Under the pieces are notes generated by a model. The model was not told the origin of the DNA. It made no database searches and worked only from the letters and a program-made list of their open reading frames with translations. From Chloroflexota bacterium (GTDB lineage Bacteria; Chloroflexota; UBA11872; VXNJ01), in contig JAPOWW010000009.1 of assembly GCA_026707405.1 (NCBI GenBank), positions 1 to 64,000 on the forward strand: a stretch of DNA of 64,000 nt, in the 5' to 3' direction. Made by a program: the position numbers and the translations under genes. Of this stretch, positions 16,413 through 24,866 are shown one piece after another. How positions within the stretch are numbered: position 1 is the stretch's first letter; the number at the start of each line of letters is the position of its first letter.

Positions 16413-17137
16413 CAGACGCTGACCGACTCGACGGCTTCGATGACTGACTTCAGATCGATGGCTCCTGTATAGAGCGCGCGGCCGATTATGACTCCGCCAA
16501 GCCTCGCGAGGGCGGTCCGGCGGACATCGTCCAGCGACGAGACGCCTCCGCTTACGATCACGGGGATATCCACCGACTCGGCCAGCGCGGCGCTGGCGTC
16601 GACGTTTGCGCCGGATAGCATGCCGTCGCGCTGGATGTCGGTGTGTATGAGCGCCGCCGCGCCCGCAGCGGCGACTTGAACGGCCAGATCGGTTGCGAGA
16701 ATCTCAGTGTCGCTGGTCCAGGCGTGAGTCGCGACCTTGCCCGCGCGCGTATCGAGTCCAACGGCGACGCGGCCGGGGAAGGCGCATGCGGCGGCCTTGA
16801 CCAATTCGAGGTTCTCCACAGCGGCGGTTCCCAGCACCGCGCGCTCAACGTCAAGGGCGAGCACGTCTTCGAGGTCCCGGAGACTTCGAATGCCTCCGCC
16901 CAGCTGAATCGGGCAGCCGGTGGACTCGACGATCTGCCGGACGATTTCGCCGTTGACCGGCCTGCCCGCGCGAGCGCCGTCGAGGTCGACGACGTGAATC
17001 CACGAGGCTCCGGCTTCGGCCCACCCGAGCGCGGCGTGGACCGGTGAATCGTCGAATACGGTCGACTGGTCAAACTCACCTCGAACAAGGTTGACGCACT
17101 TGCCGTCCTTTATGTCGACGGCGGGATAGATGTCCAC
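16412..17137 (-). CDS. hisA: ProFAR isomerase HisA
   Basis: HisA carries out the Amadori rearrangement of ProFAR to PRFAR. The 241-residue half-barrel-duplicated TIM barrel starts with YPAVDIKDGKCVNLVRG, carrying the catalytic Asp, then HVVDLDGARAG, QLGGGIRSL, GLDTRAGKVATHAW, IHTDIQRDGMLSG with the second Asp, and VIVSGGVSSLDD. Six bases separate it from hisH. Confidence 0.96.
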   Translation of the reverse strand: MDIYPAVDIKDGKCVNLVRGEFDQSTVFDDSPVHAALGWAEAGASWIHVVDLDGARAGRPVNGEIVRQIVESTGCPIQLGGGIRSLRDLEDVLALDVERAVLGTAAVENLELVKAAACAFPGRVAVGLDTRAGKVATHAWTSDTEILATDLAVQVAAAGAAALIHTDIQRDGMLSGANVDASAALAESVDIPVIVSGGVSSLDDVRRTALARLGGVIIGRALYTGAIDLKSVIEAVESVSV

Positions 17138-17143
17138 GGCCGG

Positions 17144-17770
17144 CTAGATGCCTCCTTTGACAGCTTCTCCGCAGAGGCTCGCGAAGTTGGCATAGATCCG
17201 GAGACCGGGCGCACCGCTCTTTTCGGGGTGGAACTGGGTTCCGAAGATGTTGCCGTCGTGGAGGACGCTGAGGAATTCGACCCCGTAGCCGGTGGTGGCT
17301 CCGACGACGCGACGGTTATCGGTCGGGGCAAAGTAGGAGTGTACGAAGTAGAAGTTGGCGTCCTGCGGCACTCCCTGGAGGATCGGGACTTCGCGGTTTT
17401 GGTGGACCTGGTTCCAGCCCATGTGCGGGACGTGGAGTCCGTCGGAGAAGCGGCGAATCGCGCCGTCGTAGAGATTCAGGCAAGGCGTGCCGTCGTCCTC
17501 CTCGCTGCGCTCGAACAGAATTTGCAGGCCCATGCAGATGCCGAGATAGGGACGTCCGGAACTGACGTATTCCTTGACAGGCTCAAGCAGCCCCCGGCTG
17601 CCAAGTCCCGCCATGGTGTCGGCGGCGGCCCCTACGCCGGGAAGGATGACGCCACGGGCGTCGGCGGTGGCCGCGGGATCGGAAGTCACCTCAAAGTCAC
17701 AGCCAACGTGCGCCAGAGCGCGCGTGACGCTGCGCAGGTTTCCGGCGCCGTAATCGAGAACGGCAAGCAT
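17144..17770 (-). CDS. hisH: Imidazole glycerol phosphate synthase glutaminase subunit HisH
   Basis: HisH releases ammonia from glutamine for HisF. The 208-residue class I amidotransferase has DYGAGNLRS, ILPGVGAAADTM, the nucleophile elbow GICMGLQILF, and the His/Glu pair in GTQFHPEKSG. It opens the his run hisH-A-F-I-E and starts about 84 bases after hisS. Genes hisG, D, B and C are not in the window. Confidence 0.96.
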   Translation of the reverse strand: MLAVLDYGAGNLRSVTRALAHVGCDFEVTSDPAATADARGVILPGVGAAADTMAGLGSRGLLEPVKEYVSSGRPYLGICMGLQILFERSEEDDGTPCLNLYDGAIRRFSDGLHVPHMGWNQVHQNREVPILQGVPQDANFYFVHSYFAPTDNRRVVGATTGYGVEFLSVLHDGNIFGTQFHPEKSGAPGLRIYANFASLCGEAVKGGI

Positions 17771-17854
17771 TTAGCGTTCCTTGGGAATTGCGGGGAACTG
17801 TGCGGTGGTCCGTAGATGCAATGGTATCAGCGAGCGGCGCGGGGATGGCGGCGA

Positions 17855-19123
17855 CTAGTCAGTCAGCAGGTCCTTGATGGTTCGCGCCGCCTCTTCCAGC
17901 TTTACCTCTGTTTGGGTCTTTTTGTCCATATCGCGGACGGAGACGGAGCCATTGGAGAGGTCACGGTCGCCGATCAGGACCGCGATCCGGGACCCGGCTG
18001 AGTTGGCCCGCCGCAGGTGCGAGCGGGCGCTGGCGTCACGGTAACCGAAAATGGTCGCCAGGCCGACGGACCGGAGCTGGGACGAAAGCGCGGCGGCGAC
18101 CGGCTTGGCGGCGGACGACAGCGGTCCGACGAAGGCGTCGGGACGTGCGGCGGGAGCGCCGTCGAGGTCTTGTTCTTGCAGATTCAGAATCACGCGCTCG
18201 ATGCCGGAACCGAATCCCATGCCCGGAACCGAGTCGCCGCCTATGTATTCGGAAAGCAAGTCGTAACGACCGCCGCCGGCTAGCGATCCCTGAGCGGCGC
18301 CCCCGGCAGGCAGGATTTCGAAGACCGTTCGCGTGTAGTAGTCGAGTCCGCGGACCAGTCTTGGGTTAACCGCGTAGTCGATTTCGAGCGCGTCCAGACC
18401 TTTGCGCAATACGGCGAGATGGTCGGAGCAATCGCCGCATAGGAAGTCGATGGAGCGGGGCGCTTTCCCGGCGATCTGAAGGCAGCGATCCTTTTTGCAG
18501 TCGAGGAGCCGCAGGGGATTCGACGTGAAGCGCCGGTTGCAGTCCTGGCATAGCTCGTCCAGACGATCCTGGTAGTAGTCGACCAGGGCGCGTCGATAAT
18601 TAGGGCGGCAAACGGGGTCGCCGATGCTGTTGATTTCGAGCTCAAGCCCGGTGAGGCCCAGACCGATCAGCACTTCCCAGATGAGCGATATCGCTTCCAC
18701 GTCCACGGAAGCGTCCTCCTCACCGAGGACTTCGGCTCCCATCTGGTTGTGCTCGCGATAGCGTCCAGCCTGCGGCCGGTCGTATCGGAAGTGGGGTTGC
18801 AAGTAGTAGAGACGGACGGGCTGCGAGCGAACTTTCATGCCGTGCTCGTTGTATGCGCGCACGACAGGGGCCGTTCCTTCGGGACGGAGCGCGAGGTGCT
18901 CGCCGCCACGGTCGTCGAGCGTGTAAAGCTCTTTGGAGCCGATGTCGGTCTCCTCGCCGACGGCGCGAATGAACAGATCGGCGCTTTCGAAAGTCGGCGT
19001 CTGAATCCGGCCGAACCCATGCAGGCGGCAGGCTCGCTCGAAGGCTCCAGTGACGCGGTCCCAAAGGTGCTGTTCCTCCGGCAGCCGGTCTCTGGCTCCT
19101 CGTGGAGTCTTGAACCGGGTCAT
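17855..19123 (-). CDS. hisS: Histidyl-tRNA synthetase
   Basis: This class II synthetase charges tRNA-His. The 422 residues show the start FKTPRGARDRLPEEQ, motif 2 with LRPEGTAPVVRAY and FRYDRPQAGRYREHNQ, the His-specific segment LVRGLDYYTRTVFEI, GGGRYDLL, and motif 3 GMGFGSGIERVIL, then the anticodon-binding domain. CQDCNRRF and LCGDC add two Cys pairs in the insertion domain. It links the division cluster to the his genes, all on one strand. Confidence 0.97.
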   Translation of the reverse strand: MTRFKTPRGARDRLPEEQHLWDRVTGAFERACRLHGFGRIQTPTFESADLFIRAVGEETDIGSKELYTLDDRGGEHLALRPEGTAPVVRAYNEHGMKVRSQPVRLYYLQPHFRYDRPQAGRYREHNQMGAEVLGEEDASVDVEAISLIWEVLIGLGLTGLELEINSIGDPVCRPNYRRALVDYYQDRLDELCQDCNRRFTSNPLRLLDCKKDRCLQIAGKAPRSIDFLCGDCSDHLAVLRKGLDALEIDYAVNPRLVRGLDYYTRTVFEILPAGGAAQGSLAGGGRYDLLSEYIGGDSVPGMGFGSGIERVILNLQEQDLDGAPAARPDAFVGPLSSAAKPVAAALSSQLRSVGLATIFGYRDASARSHLRRANSAGSRIAVLIGDRDLSNGSVSVRDMDKKTQTEVKLEEAARTIKDLLTD

Positions 19124-19200
19124 CCGGGTCGCGCCGCGGCAGGCAAGCGACCGGGTTCATCCCGGAGTGTCTTCAGCGACGTATCGATTGCGGTCAACCT

Positions 19201-19458
19201 TCAGACGACCAGCAAGCTGACGATGATTCGCTGGAGCAATTGCAGCGCGAGCATGGCCACAAACGGGGTCAAGTCGAACCCCGGAGTTTGGGGCATAACC
19301 CGACGGAGCGGCTGGAGAATCGGCTCCGTTACCTCAATCAACAGCTTCATCACGGGGTGATAGGGGTCCTGGATAAACCAAGACAGGATCGACCGGATGA
19401 AGATGACGATCGTCAACGCGTTGATGATCCAAACGACCAGGTGAATAATCGGGGCCAC
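19201..19458 (-). CDS. yggT: YggT-family membrane protein
   Basis: This 85-residue membrane protein has two hydrophobic segments (IIHLVVWIINALTIVIFIRSILSWF split by the periplasmic or cytoplasmic loop, and VAMLALQLLQRIIVSLLVV). The loop has the family marker EVTEPILQPLRRVMP. YggT proteins commonly lie next to yggS and ftsZ, as here, and are linked to envelope or osmotic tolerance in other bacteria. GTG start with AGG upstream. Confidence 0.9.
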   Translation of the reverse strand: MAPIIHLVVWIINALTIVIFIRSILSWFIQDPYHPVMKLLIEVTEPILQPLRRVMPQTPGFDLTPFVAMLALQLLQRIIVSLLVV

Positions 19459-19521
19459 GCTGGAACCTGCCTATCGAACGGCTCGACCGAGCCGCATCAA
19501 TCCATAGCTACTGGCGATACT

Positions 19522-20244
19522 TTATCGTCGATCACCGAATATTGCCCTACCTATCCGAACGATGGTCGCGCCTTCCTCGACGGCAAGCTCGAAGTCGTTG
19601 GTCATGCCCATCGACAAGTGTGTCCACGGCTGATCGGGGACGGCGTCCCTGACGCGTTCGAGCAGGTCGCGCAGGCCGGCGAAGCTGCGCCGGAGGGTTG
19701 CCTCGTCGTCGACGAATGGCGCGATGGTCATTAGGCCGTCGAGCCTCAGAGACATCTCTGCGTCGATAGCTCTGACGACATCGATGACTTCGTCGGGGGC
19801 GAGTCCGTGCTGCCTGGGGTTGGCGGTGACGTTGGCCTGAACGAGCACGGGCATCTCGTCGCCCGCGGCGCGGTCGATCGCCCGAGCCAGGCGCAGGCTG
19901 TCGACTGACTGAATGATGTTGAAGAGACCCGCGGCGGCTTTTGCCTTGTTTCTTTGCAGGCCGCCGACCATGTGCCAGGTGAGGCCGTCGGGGGCGTATG
20001 GGACCTTTTGCTGGGCTTCCTGAACGCGGTTCTCGCCGAAATGCTCCAGACCGGCCGCCGCGGCAGCTCGAATGTGCTCGAGACCGAATGTCTTGGAGAT
20101 CGCGACGATAGTGACAGCATCAGGATCGCGGCCAGAGCGCTCGCAGGCGCGGGCTACACGGTCGGTTATGGCCCGCGCACGCGCCGCGACGGACTCGTGA
20201 ATCCCCGGTTCGGTTGCGGCAGGCCCGCTTGCCCTGGTTTTCAT
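19522..20244 (-). CDS. PLP homeostasis protein (YggS/PLPBP family)
   Basis: This 240-residue single-domain PLP-binding protein resembles the alanine racemase barrel and helps balance free pyridoxal phosphate. It shows AISKTFG with the PLP lysine, HFGENRVQEAQQK, WHMVGGLQRNKAK, LDGLMTIAP, LSMGMTNDFE and VRIGRAIFG. No catalytic activity is expected from the family. It lies between ftsZ and yggT, the classic gene order. Confidence 0.94.
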   Translation of the reverse strand: MKTRASGPAATEPGIHESVAARARAITDRVARACERSGRDPDAVTIVAISKTFGLEHIRAAAAAGLEHFGENRVQEAQQKVPYAPDGLTWHMVGGLQRNKAKAAAGLFNIIQSVDSLRLARAIDRAAGDEMPVLVQANVTANPRQHGLAPDEVIDVVRAIDAEMSLRLDGLMTIAPFVDDEATLRRSFAGLRDLLERVRDAVPDQPWTHLSMGMTNDFELAVEEGATIVRIGRAIFGDRR

Positions 20245-20344
20245 GTCAATTGGATTTTAAGGGGAGTTGGGAGCTATTAGGAACGTGGGTGGCCGGGTAC
20301 GGGCGGCGAAGACGGATGGGGCACGTCGGGCTGTGGAGATTTCG

Positions 20345-20410
20345 CCCTCACCCTATCCCTCTCCCATCAAGGGAGAGGGGACTGGAATCCGGATTTTGCC
20401 GGAATGACGG
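20345..20410. repeat. Hairpin CCCTCTCCC-N5-GGGAGAGGG plus family B fragment
   Basis: CCCTCTCCC (20357-20365) pairs exactly with GGGAGAGGG (20371-20379) around ATCAA. It is followed by GGAATCCGGATTTTGCCGGAATGACGG split across 20384-20410, a variant of the GGAATGAC repeat family. It lies 20-90 bases past the ftsZ stop and may end or stabilise the ftsZ message. CCCTCACCC-type hairpins of this sort are common dispersed elements. Confidence 0.6.
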
Positions 20411-20432
20411 CGAAGGGGCGTCGGGTTGGTTG

Positions 20433-21608
20433 CTAGCCGGACGATCCGCGGCTGCGGCGGCGCAGGAACGCCGGTATGTCCAGCTCGGCACGGTCGCCCG
20501 AACGCGGCGGCTCGATGCCGAGCTGTCTGACACCGCCGAACCGGCTGTCGCGCCGCTGCGCGGCGGGGGCGGACCGCAATCCCTCGAAGCCGGTGGCGAT
20601 TACGGTGACCTTTATGTCGGTTTCCATGGTTTCGTCGATGACCGCGCCGAAAATGATGTTGGCGTGTGGGTCGGCCGCCTCCGACACGATAGACGCTGCT
20701 TCGTTTATTTCGAAGAGGCTCAGGTCCATTCCACCGGTGAAATTGAGGAGAACGCCTTTCGCGCCGTCGATGGAAACGTCGAGCAGCGGACTGTTCAAGG
20801 CCGCCTCGATAGCCTGAACCGCGCGGTTTTCACCGCTGGACTCGCCCAGCGCCATAAGCGCGGTGCCGGCCTGCGTCATGATTGCGCGCACGTCGTTGAA
20901 GTCGAGGTTGATGAGTCCGGGCTGAGTTATCAGATCGGATATGCCCTGGATGGCCTGCCTGAGAACGTCGTCGGCGAGGCGGAAGGCGTCGGTGATGGGC
21001 ATCTTCTTGTCGGCGATTTGCAGAATCTTGTCGTTGGGAATGGTGATGAGGGTGTCGACGCGGTCATGCAGCTCTTGCAGGCCTTCGTCGGCAACGCGGG
21101 CACGCGTAGCTCCTTCAAACTCGAACGGTTTTGTGACGACCGCGACGGCGAGTGCGCCTCGTTCTTGGGCGAGCTCGGCGATGACCGGCGCTCCGCCGGT
21201 ACCGGTGCCTCCGCCCATGCCGGTGGCGATGAACACCATGTCAGCTCCGGCCAGGGCCTCCGAAATCTCTTCGATGTTCTCTTCGGCGGCCTTCTGGCCG
21301 AGACTGGGATCGCCGCCGGAGCCGAGCCCCTTGGTGGCCTTGTCGCCGATACGGATGCGGGTCGGCGCGAGCGACCGCATCAGCGCCTGCGCGTCGGTGT
21401 TGACGGTGATGAACTCGAGGCCGGCGATATTGGAACGGATCATGCGATCGACGGCGTTGCCGCCGCCACCGCCGACTCCGATTACCTTGATGGCCGCGAA
21501 AGTCTCCATGCCGGGTTGGGAGCCGGCGCCGGGACCGGCTTCGTGACGAGCACGTCCGGATGTAGTCAGGCGGGTGACTTTACTGCCGCCGCGCGTTTCC
21601 TCAGCCAT
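20433..21608 (-). CDS. ftsZ: Cell division protein FtsZ
   Basis: FtsZ is the tubulin-like GTPase that forms the division ring. The 391 residues have a 36-residue N-terminal extension, then AAIKVIGVGGGGGNAV, the signature GGGTGTG (132-138), TKPFEFEG, and the T7 loop NLDFNDVR. The C-terminal tail ELDIPAFLRRRSR is the conserved peptide that binds FtsA and related partners. ATG 21608 has AAGGA two bases upstream. The long leader before it carries a likely promoter. Confidence 0.97.
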   Translation of the reverse strand: MAEETRGGSKVTRLTTSGRARHEAGPGAGSQPGMETFAAIKVIGVGGGGGNAVDRMIRSNIAGLEFITVNTDAQALMRSLAPTRIRIGDKATKGLGSGGDPSLGQKAAEENIEEISEALAGADMVFIATGMGGGTGTGGAPVIAELAQERGALAVAVVTKPFEFEGATRARVADEGLQELHDRVDTLITIPNDKILQIADKKMPITDAFRLADDVLRQAIQGISDLITQPGLINLDFNDVRAIMTQAGTALMALGESSGENRAVQAIEAALNSPLLDVSIDGAKGVLLNFTGGMDLSLFEINEAASIVSEAADPHANIIFGAVIDETMETDIKVTVIATGFEGLRSAPAAQRRDSRFGGVRQLGIEPPRSGDRAELDIPAFLRRRSRGSSG

Positions 21609-21704
21609 GATCCTTAGCGACCTTTCTCTGGAACTTCCGGACGTCGAACGCGAATTCCGGGCGCGTGATCTGACTCTGCCGGATCAGTGCAGACGAAGCG
21701 CCTG

Positions 21705-21732
21705 TAAATAGGGAGTTTACATAATACGTCAA
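21705..21732 (-). promoter_or_regulatory. Probable sigma-70-type promoter of ftsZ
   Basis: On the minus strand TTGACG (21732-21727) is followed, after 16 bases, by TATTTA (21710-21705). That puts the RNA start about 90 bases before the ftsZ ATG. The 11-mer ACTTGACGTAT around the -35 box also occurs in front of mraZ. Confidence 0.5.
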
Positions 21733-21751
21733 GTTCACATAACGACAACAG

Positions 21752-23014
21752 CTATGTCTCCGTTTCCCAACGGGGCTTGGGCGAAAGAAGCGTGCGGAAT
21801 CGCCCCTGGGCGCGGGCAATCAGCGCGTTCACTCCCGTTGGCTCACGCTGAAGCCAGCTCCCTGTCACGCGAGTCTTGAGTCCGGCCAGGACTAGTCCGA
21901 TGCCGGTCGAGAACTCCGGCTGACGCACCTCCTCGCTAAGGCCATAGAAGGCCGGGGGGCGTCCGAGCGCGGCGCTGGTGTCCATGACTCGGGCCGCGAG
22001 GTTCGTCAACCCTTGAATTTGCGATCCGCCGCCCGTGAGAACTACGCCGGCGGGTAGAAGGTTGTAGTAACCACTGCGCACGATGGCGTCTTTCGCCATA
22101 ACGAGAATCTCTTCCATGCGGGCCTCGACCACTTCGGCGAGATCGCAGCGTCGAACTTCTATTGGCGCGCCCCGGTCGAATCCGGGCACCTCGATGACGG
22201 AGTCGTCCTCAGCAGCAGATGGATCGATCCGGCTGTTCTGAATCTTCAGTTCTTCGGCCACGGCTCTGGGCAGGCCAAGTCCGCGGGAAATGTCGGAGGT
22301 GACCATCTCACCGCCGATGTCTATGACGGAGATATGCCAGCAGGCCTCCTCGAAAAAGACCGCAACGTCGGTGGTACCGCCGCCTATATCGATCAGCACG
22401 ACTCCGTCGCGGCGCTGCTCTGGGGTGAGGCAGGCCTCGGCCGAGGCGAGGGGCTGGAGGATGCGGCCTTCGAGTCCGATTCGAGCGACATCGACGCATT
22501 GTTCGAGATTACGCATCGAATTGGCCGCGCCGGTGACGATGTGGGCGTCGACTTCCAGAGACCGGCCCGCGAGGCCTCGAGGATCGGCAATGCTCGTCAT
22601 CGAGTCGACCGTGAACGTTTTGGGAATCACTGCGACGACCTCGCGATGTTCCGGCAGGGGCACGGACGCGGCGGTGCGCACGACGGCGTTGATGTGGCGC
22701 GGGTAGACGCGATACTCGTCCCTTTGAAGCGAGAGCTGCGCACGCTCGCTGTGGGATTCGAGATGGCCCCCGGCGATTCCGATGTGGACCTTTTCGAGCC
22801 GCACGCCGGCCGCGCGCTCGGCTCTGAGCGCGGCCTCGTCGATGGCTTCGCTGGTGCGCATGATGTCGACGACCTGACCGCCGCGAAGGCCCCGCGAGGG
22901 GGCGGTACCGATGCCGAGTATGTGAAGCTGCGATTCGCGGTACAGCTCGCCGATGACGACGGCTGTCTTGGTGGTGCCCACGTCCAGTCCAACGACGATA
23001 TCCCGTTTTGGCAT
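21752..23014 (-). CDS. ftsA: Cell division protein FtsA
   Basis: FtsA is the actin-like ATPase that tethers FtsZ to the membrane. The 420 residues contain the phosphate loops GLDVGTTKTAVV and IDIGGGTTDVAVF, the adenosine motif VVLTGGGSQIQGL, a SHS2-type 1C region (VHIGIAGGHLES), and a C-terminal amphipathic stretch GRFRTLLSPKPRW suited for membrane attachment. It follows ftsQ after about 190 bases that carry a repeat. Confidence 0.96.
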   Translation of the reverse strand: MPKRDIVVGLDVGTTKTAVVIGELYRESQLHILGIGTAPSRGLRGGQVVDIMRTSEAIDEAALRAERAAGVRLEKVHIGIAGGHLESHSERAQLSLQRDEYRVYPRHINAVVRTAASVPLPEHREVVAVIPKTFTVDSMTSIADPRGLAGRSLEVDAHIVTGAANSMRNLEQCVDVARIGLEGRILQPLASAEACLTPEQRRDGVVLIDIGGGTTDVAVFFEEACWHISVIDIGGEMVTSDISRGLGLPRAVAEELKIQNSRIDPSAAEDDSVIEVPGFDRGAPIEVRRCDLAEVVEARMEEILVMAKDAIVRSGYYNLLPAGVVLTGGGSQIQGLTNLAARVMDTSAALGRPPAFYGLSEEVRQPEFSTGIGLVLAGLKTRVTGSWLQREPTGVNALIARAQGRFRTLLSPKPRWETET

Positions 23015-23157
23015 CAGACGGTTCCTCCGGCGCGACCGACTTGTCCAGCGCGAGCGGCTAACGCAGCTTTAGTCATGCTTCCAGGGAGCCTTACGTAACT
23101 CCCAACTGGCGGGGGTTGTAGAGATGAACCAACTACCGACAAGGCGCGCCTCACGGC

Positions 23158-23188
23158 CTCTGGATTCCCCCTTTCGCGGGAATGACGG
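23158..23188. repeat. Family B palindrome copy
   Basis: The sequence has GGATTCCCCC, TTTC, GCGGGAATGACGG between ftsQ and ftsA. It matches the element at 7,784 with one changed base in the left arm. A hairpin here could separate expression of ftsQ and ftsA. Confidence 0.65.
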
Positions 23189-23205
23189 TTATGAAAACGT
23201 CTCAT

Positions 23206-23946
23206 CTATCGGTCACGAATCTTGTAGGTGGGTCTGTCGAGCGGACGCAAGTCGATTCGGTCGGCCTGTTCGCCCTGACGGGCGACATCGTCGAGAACTG
23301 CTTTGAGGCCGACCAGCTTTGCGGTCAGGTCCTGGGGCGGACCGAATATGATCTCGCGCTCCACGTTGTCGCGGATGACGAGTCCGCCGGTGGCGGAGTA
23401 GGCGATCACCGACGGATGGATTCCCATTACAGGCAGATTTCGGTTGAGCTTGTAGGCCATTTCAAGCGCGTCGGGGTTCACCTGCTGCCCCACCTTGACG
23501 GGTTCGCCTTCGATCTGATGAATTGTCAGCGGCAGGGAGCTATCCGAGCCTTCGGCCAGCAGGATTGCGCCCTTTCCGACGAGATAGCTGGACCCATTGG
23601 CTTGCCAGTTGGCGACCGGCTGCCGGTAAGTGACGACCAGGCGCAACTCGCCGTCTATGCCTGCTTCGACGGCGGCCCACTGGACGGCCGGGTCGGCTTC
23701 AACTTGCTCGGCAACTTTGGCCGTATCGAGCCAGAATACGTTTTTCCCATTGACCCAACCCAGATTCGAGAGCAAGTCTGTCTTGTTGAGAAGCGCGGGG
23801 GATGAACTCGGGTCGTGAACCACGATCATGCGGTCGATGCGGAAGGTGGGGGAAGTGAGCATCCATGCCAGCAGGGTGAGGCAGACCAGGGCGAAGCCCG
23901 CGGCCACCCACTTTGATCCGTAACGAAGCATGAAGTCGGCGATCAT
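23206..23946 (-). CDS. ftsQ: Cell division protein FtsQ/DivIB
   Basis: FtsQ is a bitopic scaffold of the divisome. The 246 residues start with a short cytoplasmic tail and a single membrane helix (about 12-30, WVAAGFALVCLTLLAWML). A POTRA-like region follows (FRIDRMIVVHDPSS, KNVFWLDTAKVAEQV), then the beta domain with LRLVVTYRQPVANW. Its start overlaps the murB stop by 4 bases. The cytoplasmic tail is only about ten residues. Confidence 0.87.
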   Translation of the reverse strand: MIADFMLRYGSKWVAAGFALVCLTLLAWMLTSPTFRIDRMIVVHDPSSSPALLNKTDLLSNLGWVNGKNVFWLDTAKVAEQVEADPAVQWAAVEAGIDGELRLVVTYRQPVANWQANGSSYLVGKGAILLAEGSDSSLPLTIHQIEGEPVKVGQQVNPDALEMAYKLNRNLPVMGIHPSVIAYSATGGLVIRDNVEREIIFGPPQDLTAKLVGLKAVLDDVARQGEQADRIDLRPLDRPTYKIRDR

Positions 23947-24866
23947 CGGTCTTTCCCGAATCCTTCGCCCACGAGCCGTACTTCAAGCTCCAGATCGATG
24001 TTGAAGCGTTCTCGCACCGCAGTTTTGGCGTCGTCGATCAGCGTCCAAACGTCCGATGCCGTGGCGCCGCCTTCGTTGACTATGAAGTTGGCGTGTTTGG
24101 ATGAAATCACAGCTCGGCCGCGCCGCCGTCCCTTGAGTCCGGCGCGGTCGATCAGTCTGCCGGCGTAGTCACCCGGCGGATTTTTGAAAACGGACCCGGC
24201 GCTTCGGGCGGCGGGCTGAGTGTCGCGGCGGCGGCGGGAGAGGTCGGTGATCCGGCGTCTGGAAGTTTCGGTATCGCCGCTCCGGCGGCGAAGAGTGGCG
24301 CTGACGACGACTGGATTTCCAGCAGTGTGGCGGAGCTTGCTGTGCCTGTAGCCGAACTGAAGCGACCGGTTGTCCATGGTGGTCAAGTCTCCGGCGGTCC
24401 ATACGTCCGCCGACTCCAGGACGTCGGCGATTTCGGTCCCGAAGCATCCGGCGTTTCCGAAAACCGAGCCGCCCACCGTTCCGGGAATTCCGACGCCGAA
24501 TTCCAGTCCCGCGTATCCGCGAGCGGCGCACCAATGCGCGAGCCTTCCCATAAGGACGCCGGAATCGGCTTGTATCCGGCCGTCATTCAGATCACGGATC
24601 TCGCGGCAGACATTGCGGACGACGAGACCTCGCACACCTTTGTCACCTACCAACAGGTTCGAGCCTTCTCCGATCACAAGCACCGGGATACCGCGGCGGC
24701 GGCAGTGGTCGAGGACGGCGATCAGGTCCGCAGTCTGGCTGATTTCAACGTAGTGCTCCGCCGGGCCGCCGATGCCGAGGTAGGTGTGGGCGGAAAGGGG
24801 CTGCCCGCGTTTGAGGTCTAGCTGGAACGGCCATTCGATGGCGAGCGGCACGGTCACTGCGATCAC
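23943..24866 (-). CDS. murB: UDP-N-acetylenolpyruvoylglucosamine reductase MurB
   Basis: MurB reduces enolpyruvyl-UDP-GlcNAc to UDP-MurNAc with FAD and NADPH. The 307 residues show THTYLGIGGPA-type N-terminus (SAHTYLGIGG), VIGEGSNLLVGD, GLEFGVGIPGTVGGSVFGNAGCFG, SAGSVFKNP with the catalytic Ser, and SSKHANFIVNEGGAT. The YAG-R segment after the Ser and the lack of the type I insert fit a type II MurB. ATGA overlaps link it to both neighbours. Confidence 0.96.
   Translation of the reverse strand: MIAVTVPLAIEWPFQLDLKRGQPLSAHTYLGIGGPAEHYVEISQTADLIAVLDHCRRRGIPVLVIGEGSNLLVGDKGVRGLVVRNVCREIRDLNDGRIQADSGVLMGRLAHWCAARGYAGLEFGVGIPGTVGGSVFGNAGCFGTEIADVLESADVWTAGDLTTMDNRSLQFGYRHSKLRHTAGNPVVVSATLRRRSGDTETSRRRITDLSRRRRDTQPAARSAGSVFKNPPGDYAGRLIDRAGLKGRRRGRAVISSKHANFIVNEGGATASDVWTLIDDAKTAVRERFNIDLELEVRLVGEGFGKDR

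Noticed and set aside
20214-21617. Long plus-strand frame antisense to ftsZ
   Set aside because: It lies opposite an unmistakable ftsZ; its translation has no family features and the openness follows from GC-rich codon bias.
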